From Pedobacter sp. MC2016-14 (GTDB lineage Bacteria; Bacteroidota; Bacteroidia; Sphingobacteriales; Sphingobacteriaceae): 64,000 nucleotides of DNA. The notes beneath the pieces were generated by a model that saw only the letters and a list, made by a program, of their open reading frames with translations, did not search any database and was not told where the DNA came from. How positions within the stretch are numbered: the stretch's first letter is position 1; each line of letters opens with the position of its first letter. This document shows, in pieces, positions 35,101-43,831 of the stretch. The stretch lies in NCBI RefSeq assembly GCF_020991475.1, contig NZ_JAJMPA010000001.1, positions 1,798,001-1,862,000 of the forward strand, given 5' to 3'. The translations under genes were made by a program, and so were the position numbers.

Positions 35101-36603
35101 TGGATTTAAATTTACGCCGCCATCAAAAGTCAACTGTACATTTTTATCGTTAATGCTGAGGCTGCCCTCAAAGAATTTCTGATCAAACGTACCGTTTAGC
35201 TTAACATTTCGGTAACGGTAGTCGTTAAAATCTATATAGGTGATGTCGCCATTTATTTTTTCTTTCAGGTCTTTAATCTCTGTACCCCTGCCTTCTATGT
35301 TAACCGCTGCGGTAACCCTGCCGAGTGTTTTTTCGTCCAGCAAGTCGCCAATATTAAAGTCGTAGGTTTTTACATTTCCAGAGTAAGCTGGCACACCTTT
35401 TTTATTGATCTTCATGTTTACATCCGAGACCAATCTTCCCAATTTGGTTTTAAACTCACCATAAGCAATAAAGTCATTTTGAAAGCCAGTAAAGGAGCCG
35501 TTAAAATTGATGTTGCCAAATTTGTTGACGATGTTAGGGATCAGTTTTACCCGTTTACCAGTGGTACTGCTTAACAAGGCATCAAGGTCCTTTTTATTGG
35601 TGCCGGCCATGTCAATTTTAAGGTCCATAAAAGTTTCCTCTAAATCAGGAAGGCCCTTTAAGGCAAAATCACCTTTAATATAAGTTGCTTTACCCGCTTT
35701 TAAAGAAAGCTTTTTGGCTTTTAAATTGTTTACAAGGCCAGTAACTTCACCATCAATATCAATGTCCAGCTTCATTTTACTCAGTTCAGGCGCAAAATAA
35801 GCGACATCTCTTGAAGAAAGGTGACTGTTTTTGAACCTGCCTTTCATCCTTACCTTGTTCACATAATCATTAAAATCGCTAAAACTGCTAAAGCGCATCA
35901 GGTAGTAGTCGCTTAACCTGCTCTGGTTAGTAACCAGTAACAGTTTTTCCAATTCTATTTTATTGGTGTCTATAGTGGTAAAAGCGGAAAGGTTTTTAAG
36001 GTAAAAACCACTTTTCTCTTTGAAATTCAGATTTTTAATGTTGGCTTGCAGGATATAGTCTGAAGTGTTCAGGTTCTCGAAAATCCCGTTAAGCTGTGTA
36101 AGCTGGATATCGTCGAAATTTACTTCATTCATCACCGTATCCGCATATTTTAGGTTTTTGTATTTAAAGCTGATGTTGTTTAATATCACCCTGTCAAAAG
36201 TAACGGTATACGGCTTGCCCTTAGGCGCTGTTTTTTTAGTAGTCGTGTCAGAACCGCTGAAATAATCTATGATGAAATCCAGGTTGGTAGATTTATCTTT
36301 ATAAGATTTGAGGAAAAAAGAGCCATTGTTGAGTTGAATGGTGTTTACATCAATAAGCCGCTGCTTTAAAGAAAAGACATTCAGGTCTACCAAAAACTTC
36401 GGTGTACTCAATAAAGTATCCTTCTGTAAGTCCAGTACCAATAAATCTTCCAGTACAACAGATTTAAAAGGTTTGATGTAAATGCTTTTTAAAGAAACGG
36501 TAGTATTAAGCTCTTTGGAAAGGTAAGCTGTTGCCTTTTTAGCTACATAAGTCTGCACCTGCCTGAATTGCAGGGAGAATAAGACAATTGCAACCAGCAG
36601 CAA
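32170..36603 (-). CDS. tamB: TamB-family translocation/assembly module protein (AsmA-like, DUF490)
   Basis: This 1477-residue protein has an N-terminal membrane anchor, very long beta-rich repeats typical of a lipid-carrying groove, and a C-terminal TamB (DUF490) domain ending in lysine-rich sequence. TamB proteins span the periplasm and work with an Omp85 protein in outer-membrane assembly and phospholipid transport. The start is uncertain: the frame stays open to about 36690 with no ATG, GTG, TTG or CTG upstream of the TTG at 36603, yet the residues encoded there (IKKLLKILLWFIASI) complete a normal positively charged membrane anchor. A start at the ATC at 36646-36648 would give about 1492 residues. 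Divergent from tsaD, whose promoter overlaps this point. Confidence 0.9.
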   Translation of the reverse strand: MLLVAIVLFSLQFRQVQTYVAKKATAYLSKELNTTVSLKSIYIKPFKSVVLEDLLVLDLQKDTLLSTPKFLVDLNVFSLKQRLIDVNTIQLNNGSFFLKSYKDKSTNLDFIIDYFSGSDTTTKKTAPKGKPYTVTFDRVILNNISFKYKNLKYADTVMNEVNFDDIQLTQLNGIFENLNTSDYILQANIKNLNFKEKSGFYLKNLSAFTTIDTNKIELEKLLLVTNQSRLSDYYLMRFSSFSDFNDYVNKVRMKGRFKNSHLSSRDVAYFAPELSKMKLDIDIDGEVTGLVNNLKAKKLSLKAGKATYIKGDFALKGLPDLEETFMDLKIDMAGTNKKDLDALLSSTTGKRVKLIPNIVNKFGNINFNGSFTGFQNDFIAYGEFKTKLGRLVSDVNMKINKKGVPAYSGNVKTYDFNIGDLLDEKTLGRVTAAVNIEGRGTEIKDLKEKINGDITYIDFNDYRYRNVKLNGTFDQKFFEGSLSINDKNVQLTFDGGVNLNPTLPVFAFNATIKNAKLKALKLFKDSLKVDAVFSTNFSGNNLNNIQGKLSIEKIRLDNVKGIYNIDSVQLRARGLGIDRELTVESDIFDASIKGQYDLNTLPSYYKALAKTYVPSLKTDIVKFGEQNFQFDLRIKRFEPIAELVAPGLNIEDQAILIGNFNSQQNIATLNGFVKKITYKGIVVNNLILDENTNNNQLQAIITSDRVDLNDSLYIKNVNISNILRNDSLALNLKLSNADDVNQLDLNGLVEFSADTTAKISILPSILKINSEEWAIQEKVRINFNDSKTEISNFDLSNGIQKLTIDGILSDDPEDMLTVGFNNFSLKTLNPFVKTLGVTLGGNLNGKTQLSNLLKSPVVKDDLKIDSLTFNDTYIGSLIETSSYDQDKNVANIFTQILNANKETFKIEGSLNLADKLIDLGVSMDDSELTVLEPFVKTLVSDLKGNINADLTVKGPFSKPEINGSLSLEKAQLTVNYLKTRYTISDDVAVENSVIKINDLKLKDIDNNEAIANGTVDLNNIDNPDLDINVDATRFMALNTTAKDNAIYYGQAYATGNFKFKGPTNRMFIGIDAKTEKGTVFNLPLNSSETVTSKDFITFLSKDTANTVKKATSFDGLTMSFKLQVDPNSTANIYTTLGNLSGKGNGDLNLEINSLGDFEMQGDYIIESGSFDFTAQEVINKKFTIRQGGTIRWTGNPTAAQIQLKAIYALRANLSDLYTAANRDRSSNANERVSTEVEMGLSGLLLKPDIKLDIFFPSNPAIKEELQAYFNDENNLNLQAFSLIIRRSFAPGTGAANLGEQLTSGVTSTATELLFNQFNNVLSSLNLDFVDINIRSLSEANASFKFFNDRIILNAGIVDRRSTSDLSPIGFTKNNVGSEVEILALIKKDGSLIGKLANKPPTQQSIFTNSGINQNTNVTSLGLIYTQQFDNFREFLQKISGQYKRNQKKKQEEEAKKDAIPPAQRKDMIIETLKKSKK

Positions 36604-36647
36604 AATGGATGCAATAAACCAAAGAAGTATTTTTAATAGTTTTTTGA

Positions 36648-36655
36648 TATTTTTG
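36648..36655 (+). promoter_or_regulatory. -7 box for tsaD
   Basis: TATTTTTG matches TAnnTTTG, 20 bases before the GTG of tsaD. It overlaps the likely 5' end of the divergent tamB coding frame. Confidence 0.5.
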
Positions 36656-36674
36656 TAGCTTAATAATAATAACT

Positions 36675-37676
36675 GTGTCTGTAATACTTGCTATCGAATC
36701 TTCTTGTGATGAAACTTCAGTTGCTGTCTGTAACAACGGCAAAATTACTGCCAATGTTATCGCAAACCAAACTATTCATCAAAATTATGGTGGTGTAATT
36801 CCAGAGTTAGCCTCCAGGGTACACCAGCAAAACATCATTCCCGTTGTGCAACAAGCATTAATCGATGCTAATGTAAGTAAAAAGGACATCAATGCAGTAG
36901 CTTTTACACGCGGTCCTGGTTTATTGGGTGCTTTATTGGTGGGGGTTTCTTTTGCAAAATCATTTGCACTGGCGCTTGATCTGCCTTTGATTGCTGTAAA
37001 CCATATGCATGCACATATTCTGGCCCATTTTATTGAAGATCCAAAACCTACTTTTCCATTCTTATGTCTCACTGTTTCTGGTGGACACACACAGATTGTG
37101 ATTGTGAGGGATTTTGATCAGATGGAAATTATAGGAGAGACGATGGACGATGCAGCGGGAGAAGCTTTTGATAAAACGGCCAAGATCCTGAATTTGCCTT
37201 ATCCTGGTGGACCTTTGATAGACAAGCATGCAAAAAACGGGAATCCCCTTGCTTATACTTTCCCTGTGCCGCAGATCAAGAACTTTGATTATAGTTTTAG
37301 TGGATTCAAAACCGCTATCTTATATTTTATCAGGGACAAAGTAAAAGAAAACCCTAACTTTATTGAGGAAAACCTGGATGATATTTGTGCATCCGTTCAG
37401 CACAGCATTGTGAATATTCTACTGATCAAGCTAAAAAAGGCTGCATTAGAATATGGGATTAAGGATATTGCCATTGCGGGCGGTGTATCAGCAAATAGTG
37501 GACTGCGCGCTACCTTGCAGGAAGAGGCTAAAAAGTTAGGATGGAATGTATTTATTCCCGCTTTTGAATACTGTACCGACAACGCGGCTATGATTGCCAT
37601 TGCGGGGCATTATAAGTTTATGAAAAATGATTTTGTAGGCCAGGATGTGGCGCCTGCATCAAGAATGGAGTTTTAA
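36675..37676 (+). CDS. tsaD: tRNA N6-threonylcarbamoyladenosine transferase TsaD
   Basis: The 333-residue product starts with GTG (MSVILAIESSCDET). It has the Kae1/TsaD ASKHA fold with metal-binding His113 and His117 in NHMHAHI, the phosphate motif SGGHTQI, the AGEAFDKTAKILNLPYPGGP segment and a C-terminal CTDNAAM. It transfers the threonylcarbamoyl group from TC-AMP to A37 of ANN-decoding tRNAs together with TsaB and TsaE (not in this window). Length and motifs are standard. Confidence 0.97.
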   Translation: MSVILAIESSCDETSVAVCNNGKITANVIANQTIHQNYGGVIPELASRVHQQNIIPVVQQALIDANVSKKDINAVAFTRGPGLLGALLVGVSFAKSFALALDLPLIAVNHMHAHILAHFIEDPKPTFPFLCLTVSGGHTQIVIVRDFDQMEIIGETMDDAAGEAFDKTAKILNLPYPGGPLIDKHAKNGNPLAYTFPVPQIKNFDYSFSGFKTAILYFIRDKVKENPNFIEENLDDICASVQHSIVNILLIKLKKAALEYGIKDIAIAGGVSANSGLRATLQEEAKKLGWNVFIPAFEYCTDNAAMIAIAGHYKFMKNDFVGQDVAPASRMEF

Positions 37677-37692
37677 TATTTAATTATAGATT

Positions 37693-37914
37693 ATGAATGC
37701 AGCGAGTTATATATTTTTTGGGTTAATGCTCATCCCCTTAATTGTTTTTGTGGTTTGGATGATCAAAAAAGATAAAAACAGAAATTACCTGGGCTTGCTG
37801 GTATTGGTGGCCATGGCCTTGATTGCCCTGTATTCTATTTTAAAGTACGATATCAATTTTATGGAGACAGGAGAAGGCGCAACGCTCAAATCACAGTCTC
37901 CCAGCTACCGATAA
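37693..37914 (+). CDS. small two-helix membrane protein
   Basis: The 73-residue product has two hydrophobic stretches (about 5-23 and 33-50) separated by a basic KKDKNRN loop, so an inner-membrane hairpin with both ends probably outside. The C-terminal 20 residues are polar. It lies 16 bases after tsaD and before a terminator, so it is probably co-transcribed. I do not recognise a family. Confidence 0.65.
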   Translation: MNAASYIFFGLMLIPLIVFVVWMIKKDKNRNYLGLLVLVAMALIALYSILKYDINFMETGEGATLKSQSPSYR

Positions 37915-37918
37915 ACAA

Positions 37919-37950
37919 AAAGGCTGCCGATGTACACACCGGCAGCCTTT
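37919..37950. terminator. bidirectional terminator between the small membrane protein and recA
   Basis: AAAGGCTGCCG (37919-37929) pairs perfectly with CGGCAGCCTTT (37940-37950) around a 10-base loop; the A run before and T run after allow it to stop transcription from both converging genes. Confidence 0.85.
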
Positions 37951-37972
37951 CGTTTGTAAAAGGATTTAGCAC

Positions 37973-38986
37973 TTAGCTTTTCTCTTCTAATTTTTCGCCT
38001 GTTACCTCTACCCTGATTTTAGCTTCAATCTCGTCAGCAAGTTCAGGATTGTCCAGCAATAAAGTTTTAACAGCATCACGTCCCTGTCCCAGTTTAGTAT
38101 CTCCATAAGAGAACCATGAGCCAGCTTTTTTGATGATGTTAAAATCTACACCAAGGTCAATGATTTCTCCTACTTTAGAGATCCCTTGGCCGAACATGAT
38201 GTCAAATTCTGCCAGTCGGAAAGGAGGAGCAACTTTATTTTTAACAATTTTTACTTTTACCCTGTTTCCGGAAACTTCGTCCGCATCTTTAATCTGTGAA
38301 GTTCTTCTGATGTCTAAACGTACAGAAGCATAAAACTTAAGTGCGTTACCACCAGTAGTGGTTTCAGGATTTCCAAACATTACCCCGATTTTTTCACGCA
38401 ACTGGTTGATGAAAATACAGCAGCATCCTGTTTTAGCAATTGTTCCGGTTAACTTACGCAAAGCTTGTGACATTAAGCGAGCCTGAAGACCCATTTTAGA
38501 ATCACCCATTTCACCTTCAATCTCTGCTTTAGGTACCAATGCCGCAACAGAGTCAATAATGATTACATCAATAGCGCCAGAACGGATCAGGTTTTCTGCA
38601 ATTTCTAAAGCTTGTTCTCCGTTATCAGGCTGTGCAATCAATAGATTATCTACATCAACACCAAGCTTTTTTGCGTAAAATTTATCAAAGGCATGCTCCG
38701 CATCAATAAATGCAGCCATTCCACCTTTCTTTTGCGCTTCAGCAATAATATGAGTGGCTAAGGTAGTTTTACCAGAAGACTCCGGTCCGTAAATTTCAAT
38801 TACCCTGCCTTTAGGCACGCCGCCTATACCTAAAGCAATGTCTAAGCCAATAGAACCTGTGGAGATCGCCTCTATAGATTCAATTGCTGCATCACCAAGT
38901 TTCATTACAGCGCCTTTACCGTAAGATTTTTCCAACTTATCAAGCGTAAGTTGTAATGCTTTTAATTTCTCTGCGTTTGGATTCAT
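37973..38986 (-). CDS. recA: recombinase RecA
   Basis: The 337-residue protein has the RecA core with Walker A GPESSGKT at 67-74, the Walker B strand [10 protein letters not shown], the L1/L2 loop regions ([33 protein letters not shown]) and a C-terminal domain. It forms filaments on single-stranded DNA for recombination and SOS induction. A -7-like TATATTTA lies 19 to 26 bases upstream of the start on this strand. Standard length. Confidence 0.98.
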   Translation of the reverse strand: MNPNAEKLKALQLTLDKLEKSYGKGAVMKLGDAAIESIEAISTGSIGLDIALGIGGVPKGRVIEIYGPESSGKTTLATHIIAEAQKKGGMAAFIDAEHAFDKFYAKKLGVDVDNLLIAQPDNGEQALEIAENLIRSGAIDVIIIDSVAALVPKAEIEGEMGDSKMGLQARLMSQALRKLTGTIAKTGCCCIFINQLREKIGVMFGNPETTTGGNALKFYASVRLDIRRTSQIKDADEVSGNRVKVKIVKNKVAPPFRLAEFDIMFGQGISKVGEIIDLGVDFNIIKKAGSWFSYGDTKLGQGRDAVKTLLLDNPELADEIEAKIRVEVTGEKLEEKS

Positions 38987-39114
38987 TTCGTTAACGTATA
39001 TGCGTAAATATAGAATATTTTTTGTTAAAATTCAATTGTGTAATTATTATAACAGCTAATAATATTAGCAAAAGTAGTGGTTTGTTTTGGATTATACAAA
39101 TTTATTATCGTACC

Positions 39115-39801
39115 TTATAGCTTAATCATATGCTGATTTTTGCTTTCGCTAATTAATTTAGCCGGAAGCACAATTTTATTAAAGTATCTGCAAATGTGCG
39201 TAATCTCGCAAATGTTGCATTTAGGAGAACGTGCAACGCAAACGTAGCGGCCATGCAAGATCAACCAGTGGTGGGCTACATGTATAACTTCCTGCGGTAA
39301 ATTTTTAACAAGGTCTTTTTCTACCGCAAGCGGTGTTTTTCCATTGGTTAGGCCCAGTCTGTTGGCTACCCTGAATACATGCGTATCTACCGCCATAGCA
39401 GGAGCGTTATATACCACAGATGCAATTACGTTTGCCGTTTTACGGCCCACCCCAGGTAATTTTTGCAGTTCATCAATATCAGAGGGCACTTCACTGTTAA
39501 AATCATTTAGCAGCATATTAGCCATACCTACCAGGTGTTTGGCTTTATTGTTCGGATAACTTACACTTCTGATGTAATCAAAAACCAGATCAGGCGTAAC
39601 TTCTGCCAAACTTGCCGGTGTTGGAAAACGTTGAAATAAGGCCGGGGTAATCATATTGATTCTTTTGTCTGTGCATTGTGCAGACAAGATCACAGCAATC
39701 AGCAGTTGAAATGGATTATGATAATGAAGCTCTGTTTCTGCATCCGGTTGTTTTGCAGAAAAATGAGCAACGAAAAGCTGATACCTTTCTTTTTTGGTCA
39801 T
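39115..39801 (-). CDS. nth: endonuclease III
   Basis: I start at the ATG at 39801 (MTKKERYQLF), 5 codons inside the longest frame, because a perfect -7 box lies just upstream of it and homologues start here. The 228-residue enzyme has the helix-hairpin-helix LPGVGRKTANVI, the catalytic Lys on its HhH (GRKTAN) and Asp (VDTHVFRVANRLG), and the [4Fe-4S] cysteines in CVARSPKCNICEITHIC with the usual C-x6-C-x2-C-x5-C spacing. It removes oxidised pyrimidines and nicks the abasic site. Confidence 0.95.
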   Translation of the reverse strand: MTKKERYQLFVAHFSAKQPDAETELHYHNPFQLLIAVILSAQCTDKRINMITPALFQRFPTPASLAEVTPDLVFDYIRSVSYPNNKAKHLVGMANMLLNDFNSEVPSDIDELQKLPGVGRKTANVIASVVYNAPAMAVDTHVFRVANRLGLTNGKTPLAVEKDLVKNLPQEVIHVAHHWLILHGRYVCVARSPKCNICEITHICRYFNKIVLPAKLISESKNQHMIKL

Positions 39802-39804
39802 GCG

Positions 39805-39812
39805 CAAAGATA
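39805..39812 (-). promoter_or_regulatory. -7 box abutting the nth start codon
   Basis: On the minus strand TATCTTTG lies 3 bases before the ATG at 39801, so the transcript should start at or very near the ATG. This rules against the longer start at 39816. Confidence 0.6.
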
Positions 39813-39826
39813 GCATAGAAAAATAA

Positions 39827-39860
39827 AATCAGGCCTATATCTTCTCGATACGGCCTGATT
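39827..39860 (-). terminator. terminator after the 64-residue gene
   Basis: AATCAGGCC (39827-39835) pairs perfectly with GGCCTGATT (39852-39860) around a 16-base loop; on the minus strand it is followed by TTTATTTT. It directly follows the stop of the small gene at 39864. Confidence 0.75.
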
Positions 39861-39863
39861 CAT

Positions 39864-40058
39864 TTAAATTTTTGCCCTGGAATAAGCAAGAATACGATCT
39901 ATGGTTTCTTCTTTTGGAACTCTAATCAGCAAATCGAGGTCAAGCCTGATGCTGTCGTAAAATGCTTCTTCAGATTCTTCAAAAAGTTCAACACTCAAAA
40001 TTTCTGAGTTTTTTTGAAGCTGGTTGTTGTGAATAGTTGTGGTAGAAATTGTTATCAT
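39864..40058 (-). CDS. small acidic protein of unknown function
   Basis: The 64-residue product has a polar Thr/Asn-rich N-terminus, an acidic middle (SVELFEESEEAFYDSIRLDLD) in two parts, and a C-terminal PKEETIDRILAYSRAKI. It has no membrane segment or signal peptide. Between an ECF sigma gene (108 bases upstream, same strand) and nth, and with its own terminator, it looks like a real gene. The C-terminal 'P..ETI.RILAYS' element resembles a short motif I have seen in other Bacteroidota small proteins. Function unknown; a partner of the sigma factor is only a guess. Confidence 0.6.
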   Translation of the reverse strand: MITISTTTIHNNQLQKNSEILSVELFEESEEAFYDSIRLDLDLLIRVPKEETIDRILAYSRAKI

Positions 40059-40166
40059 AAGCAGACAGAGGTTTTTGATTGTTATGTATTTAACGTATTA
40101 ATTTACCTTTTATTTTAGGTGCTTAAAATTGTTTTTAACATAAAATGAAATTCCCCTTTTCCAACC

Positions 40167-40757
40167 TCAACTCACCTCTTTTATTTTCATCATTTTACGT
40201 AAGTTGCTCAATGCATAGCGCATTCTTCCCAGTGCAGTATTGATGCTCACAGCTGTTAAATCCGCAATTTCTTTAAAGCTTAAATCTGCATAGTGACGCA
40301 TAATCAAAACTTCTTTCTGGTCTTCAGGAAGTAGATGAATCATCGCTTGCAGGTCTGTATAAGTTTGGTTTCTCAGTATCCTGTCTTCAGCACTTTCTTC
40401 ATGGATGGGTACCATACTCAATACATCGTTATCGTCGTCTGCACTCACCATAACCGGACTGCGCTTTTCTTTTCTGAAATGATCGATAACTAAATTGTGG
40501 GAGATCCGTAATACCCATGGTAAAAATTTACCCTCTTCATTGTATTTGCCCGAACGCAGGGTGTTAATGACTTTTATGAAGGTGTCCTGAAAAATATCCT
40601 CTGCCAGATACTGGTCTTTTACCAGTAAATAAATGGAAGTGTATATTTTAGATTTGTGCCTTCTAATAAGTTCTTCCAAAACAGATTCATCACCGTTAAT
40701 ATATAACGTCACTAAATCCTGATCACTGTCTAACTGTAATTTCATAGGAGTATTCAT
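40167..40757 (-). CDS. ECF-type RNA polymerase sigma factor
   Basis: The 196-residue sigma factor has region 2 (about 28-95; LVKDQYLAEDIFQDTFIKVI, then FLPWVLRISHNLVIDHFRKEK) and region 4 (about 130-190; LPEDQKEVLIMRHYADLSFKEIADLTAVSINTALGRMRYAL in parts). It has no adjacent FecR or SusC gene and no hydrophobic tail, unlike the two other sigma factors in the window, so it belongs to a different, housekeeping or stress type widely kept in Bacteroidota. No anti-sigma factor is recognisable beside it. Confidence 0.93.
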   Translation of the reverse strand: MNTPMKLQLDSDQDLVTLYINGDESVLEELIRRHKSKIYTSIYLLVKDQYLAEDIFQDTFIKVINTLRSGKYNEEGKFLPWVLRISHNLVIDHFRKEKRSPVMVSADDDNDVLSMVPIHEESAEDRILRNQTYTDLQAMIHLLPEDQKEVLIMRHYADLSFKEIADLTAVSINTALGRMRYALSNLRKMMKIKEVS

Positions 40758-40985
40758 GCTAAAATGCTCTTTTTCCGTTTGTTAAAAAATACCTATGTAA
40801 ATGTGTTATCGATAGTGTTCTCCTATGAGGTTTGGGGGTGGATAAAAATGTTAGTTAGTTTGATTTATTCAAAAGAAGCATTTTTTTTAATAGAATCCAA
40901 TTATTAAAGTGTTAATTTTTTTTAAATTCCTGTGAGGCCCCAATTTCTTGCGGCCTTTAAAAAACTATAATTGCGTTATTTGGGT

Positions 40986-40993
40986 TATATTTG
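40986..40993 (+). promoter_or_regulatory. -7 box for uvrA
   Basis: TATATTTG matches TAnnTTTG, 21 bases before the ATG of uvrA. No LexA-like site was obvious nearby. Confidence 0.55.
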
Positions 40994-41014
40994 CAGTAAT
41001 CTATCCATAGATAA

Positions 41015-43816
41015 ATGAGTAAGGAAATCGAAAAAGATCCACATAAAAATATCATCATAAAAGGCGCCAGGGTACACAATCTTAAAAACATTGATGTGGC
41101 CATTCCAAAGAACCAGCTTGTTGTCATTACAGGCATGTCGGGTTCGGGGAAATCTTCCCTGGCTTTTGATACTTTATATGCTGAAGGCCAGAGAAGATAT
41201 GTAGAAAGTCTTTCTGCCTATGCCCGGCAATTTATGGGCAGGATGAATAAGCCTGATGTAGATTACATTAAAGGTATTGCCCCTGCCATTGCCATTGAGC
41301 AAAAAGTAATTACTTCAAATCCACGCTCTACCGTAGGTACTTCAACAGAAATCTATGATTACCTTAAACTGCTGTTTTCCAGAATCGGAAAAACGTATTC
41401 TCCCGAATCGGGCGAAGTAGTTAAGAAGGATACCGTAACCAGTGTTGTAGAGTTTATCACCGCTTTAGGTGAGGATGAAACCATTATTATTTCCTGTCCT
41501 TTACATCCGCACAATACACGTTCTATTAAGGAGGAACTGGCGGTGTTGCTGCAAAAGGGATTTTTAAGGGTTTACCTGAATGATGAAATTCAGAAGATTG
41601 AGACCATTCTGGAAGATGAGGCTTTTAACGATGTGGAACTTGGTGATCAGTCTACCGTAAAGATATTAATTGACAGGATTGTTGTAAACCAGGAAGAGGA
41701 AACATTAAGCCGGATTGCAGATTCTGTGCAAACGGCATTTTTTGAAGGCCGGGGGGATTGCTTTGTCGCCCATGATGGTACAACAACTTCCTTCAGCGAT
41801 CGATTTGAACTTGACGGGATCAAATTTGAAGAGCCTACACCAAACTTTTTTAGCTTTAACAATCCGTATGGGGCTTGTAAAAGATGTGAAGGTTATGGTA
41901 ATGTAATTGGCATTGACGAAGACCTGGTTATTCCTGATAAAAGCAAAAGTGTTTACGATAGTGCCATAGCACCATGGCGTGGTGAAAAAATGCGCGAATG
42001 GTTAAATAAACTGATCAAGAGCGCAGATAAATTTGACTTTCCGATTCATCGTTCTTATAGCGAACTGACTGAAAAGCAACAGCGTTTGTTGTGGACAGGA
42101 AATAAATACTTTGCGGGACTGGATGATTTCTTTAAAGAACTGGAAGAGCAAACCTATAAAATTCAATATCGGGTAATGCTTTCGCGTTACCGCGGAAAAA
42201 CCGTTTGTCCCGATTGTAAGGGTTCGCGCCTGCGTAAAGATGCCTCTTATGTAAAAATTGCCGGTAAATCTATCATTGATGTGGTGTTGATGCCTTTGGC
42301 AAAAATTGGCGAGTTTTTTGAACACCTGAACCTGTCAGAGACTGATCAAAAGATTTCTAAACGCCTGCTGTCCGAAATTGAGAACCGGATTTTATATCTT
42401 AATAACGTTGGTTTAGGGTATTTAACTTTAAACCGTTTATCCAATACCCTTTCTGGCGGAGAGTCACAGCGCATCAATCTTGCTACTTCCCTGGGAAGTT
42501 CCCTTGTTGGTTCCATTTATGTGCTGGATGAGCCGAGTATCGGACTGCATCCGCGTGATACCAATAAACTCATTGAAGTATTGCAGTCCTTACGCAATGT
42601 GGGTAATACCGTAATTGTGGTAGAGCACGAAGAGGAGATGATGCGTGCGGCAGATCATATCATTGATATTGGGCCAGAAGCAGGTACTCATGGTGGTAAC
42701 CTCGTGTTTAGTGGCACTTATGATGAAATTATTAAGGATAAAAAAAGCCTTACCGGAATGTATCTTTCTGGGAAGGAAAATATAGTAGTTCCTGCCCAAC
42801 GCAGAAAATGGGCTGATCATATTCTGGTAAAAGGGGCCCGGGAAAACAACCTTAAAAACATTGATGTAAAATTTCCATTGGGAATTTTTACCGTAGTGAG
42901 TGGTGTTTCTGGTTCTGGAAAGACCAGTCTTGTTAAAAAAATATTGTACCCTGCCTTGCAAAAGGCCATCGGTAACTACGCTGGTGAGCAAACGGGGGCT
43001 TATGATGGGATTTATGGGAATTATGATTTGGTGAGCCAGGTAGAGATGGTAGATCAGAATCCGATTGGCAGATCATCCCGTTCAAACCCGGTAACCTATG
43101 TTAAAGCATGGGACGATGTGAGGGCCTTGTTTGCCGCTTTGCCTGCTTCTAAAGCGGCCGGCTTAAAGCCAGCAGCCTTTTCATTTAACGTAGAAGGCGG
43201 GCGCTGTGACGTTTGCCAGGGTGAAGGAGAGGTGAAGATAGAAATGCAGTTCATGGCTGATATCTTTTTGCCTTGTGAAGCCTGTGCGGGGCGCAGGTTT
43301 AAACAGCATGTGCTTGATGTGACTTACCAGGATAAAAATGTGGCTGATATCCTGGAACTTACCATAGAAGATGCTGTAACATTTTTTGCCACTGAACCTA
43401 AAATTTTAGCCAAGCTGCAACCTTTGGTAGATGTTGGATTGGGCTATGTTCATCTGGGCCAATCTTCCAATACCTTATCTGGAGGTGAAGCGCAGCGTAT
43501 TAAACTGGCTTCCTTTTTAATTAAGGGCAATAATGCCAATAAAACGATGTTCATTTTTGATGAACCTACTACCGGACTCCATTTTCATGACATCAAAAAA
43601 CTTTTGATTGCATTGAATACCCTGGTTGAACAAGGCAATACCATTCTGGTGATTGAGCACAATATGGACATGATTAAATCTGCCGATTGGGTAATTGATA
43701 TTGGCCCGGAAGGTGGTGATAAGGGGGGCAATGTAGTCTTTGAAGGTAAGCCAGAAGATTTGCTGAAAGCAAAAGACTCTTATACCGGAAAGTATTTAAA
43801 AGCACATTTGAAATAA
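41015..43816 (+). CDS. uvrA: excinuclease ABC subunit A
   Basis: The 933-residue protein contains two ABC ATPase halves. The first Walker A is GMSGSGKSS at 40-48, the second GVSGSGKTS at 630-638, and each half has an LSGGE signature and a DEP..GLH Walker B. Zinc-binding cysteine pairs are at Cys288/Cys291 and Cys398/Cys401 and in the second half ([10 protein letters not shown] and CEACAGRRF). The UvrB-binding and DNA-reading insertions are present. It finds bulky DNA lesions with UvrB for nucleotide excision repair. uvrB is not in the window. Length is standard. Confidence 0.97.
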   Translation: MSKEIEKDPHKNIIIKGARVHNLKNIDVAIPKNQLVVITGMSGSGKSSLAFDTLYAEGQRRYVESLSAYARQFMGRMNKPDVDYIKGIAPAIAIEQKVITSNPRSTVGTSTEIYDYLKLLFSRIGKTYSPESGEVVKKDTVTSVVEFITALGEDETIIISCPLHPHNTRSIKEELAVLLQKGFLRVYLNDEIQKIETILEDEAFNDVELGDQSTVKILIDRIVVNQEEETLSRIADSVQTAFFEGRGDCFVAHDGTTTSFSDRFELDGIKFEEPTPNFFSFNNPYGACKRCEGYGNVIGIDEDLVIPDKSKSVYDSAIAPWRGEKMREWLNKLIKSADKFDFPIHRSYSELTEKQQRLLWTGNKYFAGLDDFFKELEEQTYKIQYRVMLSRYRGKTVCPDCKGSRLRKDASYVKIAGKSIIDVVLMPLAKIGEFFEHLNLSETDQKISKRLLSEIENRILYLNNVGLGYLTLNRLSNTLSGGESQRINLATSLGSSLVGSIYVLDEPSIGLHPRDTNKLIEVLQSLRNVGNTVIVVEHEEEMMRAADHIIDIGPEAGTHGGNLVFSGTYDEIIKDKKSLTGMYLSGKENIVVPAQRRKWADHILVKGARENNLKNIDVKFPLGIFTVVSGVSGSGKTSLVKKILYPALQKAIGNYAGEQTGAYDGIYGNYDLVSQVEMVDQNPIGRSSRSNPVTYVKAWDDVRALFAALPASKAAGLKPAAFSFNVEGGRCDVCQGEGEVKIEMQFMADIFLPCEACAGRRFKQHVLDVTYQDKNVADILELTIEDAVTFFATEPKILAKLQPLVDVGLGYVHLGQSSNTLSGGEAQRIKLASFLIKGNNANKTMFIFDEPTTGLHFHDIKKLLIALNTLVEQGNTILVIEHNMDMIKSADWVIDIGPEGGDKGGNVVFEGKPEDLLKAKDSYTGKYLKAHLK

Positions 43817-43820
43817 AATG

Positions 43821-43828
43821 TATCTTCG
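43821..43828 (+). promoter_or_regulatory. -7-like box abutting the LysE-type gene
   Basis: TATCTTCG (one change from TAnnTTTG) ends 3 bases before the ATG at 43832, as at nth and the LptF/G gene. It may give a leaderless transcript apart from read-through from uvrA, which ends 4 bases earlier. Confidence 0.4.
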
Positions 43829-43831
43829 TCC

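Noticed and set aside
33004..35182. Several plus-strand open frames inside tamB
   Set aside because: They are opposite-strand shadows of a long clear gene with no protein-like features of their own.
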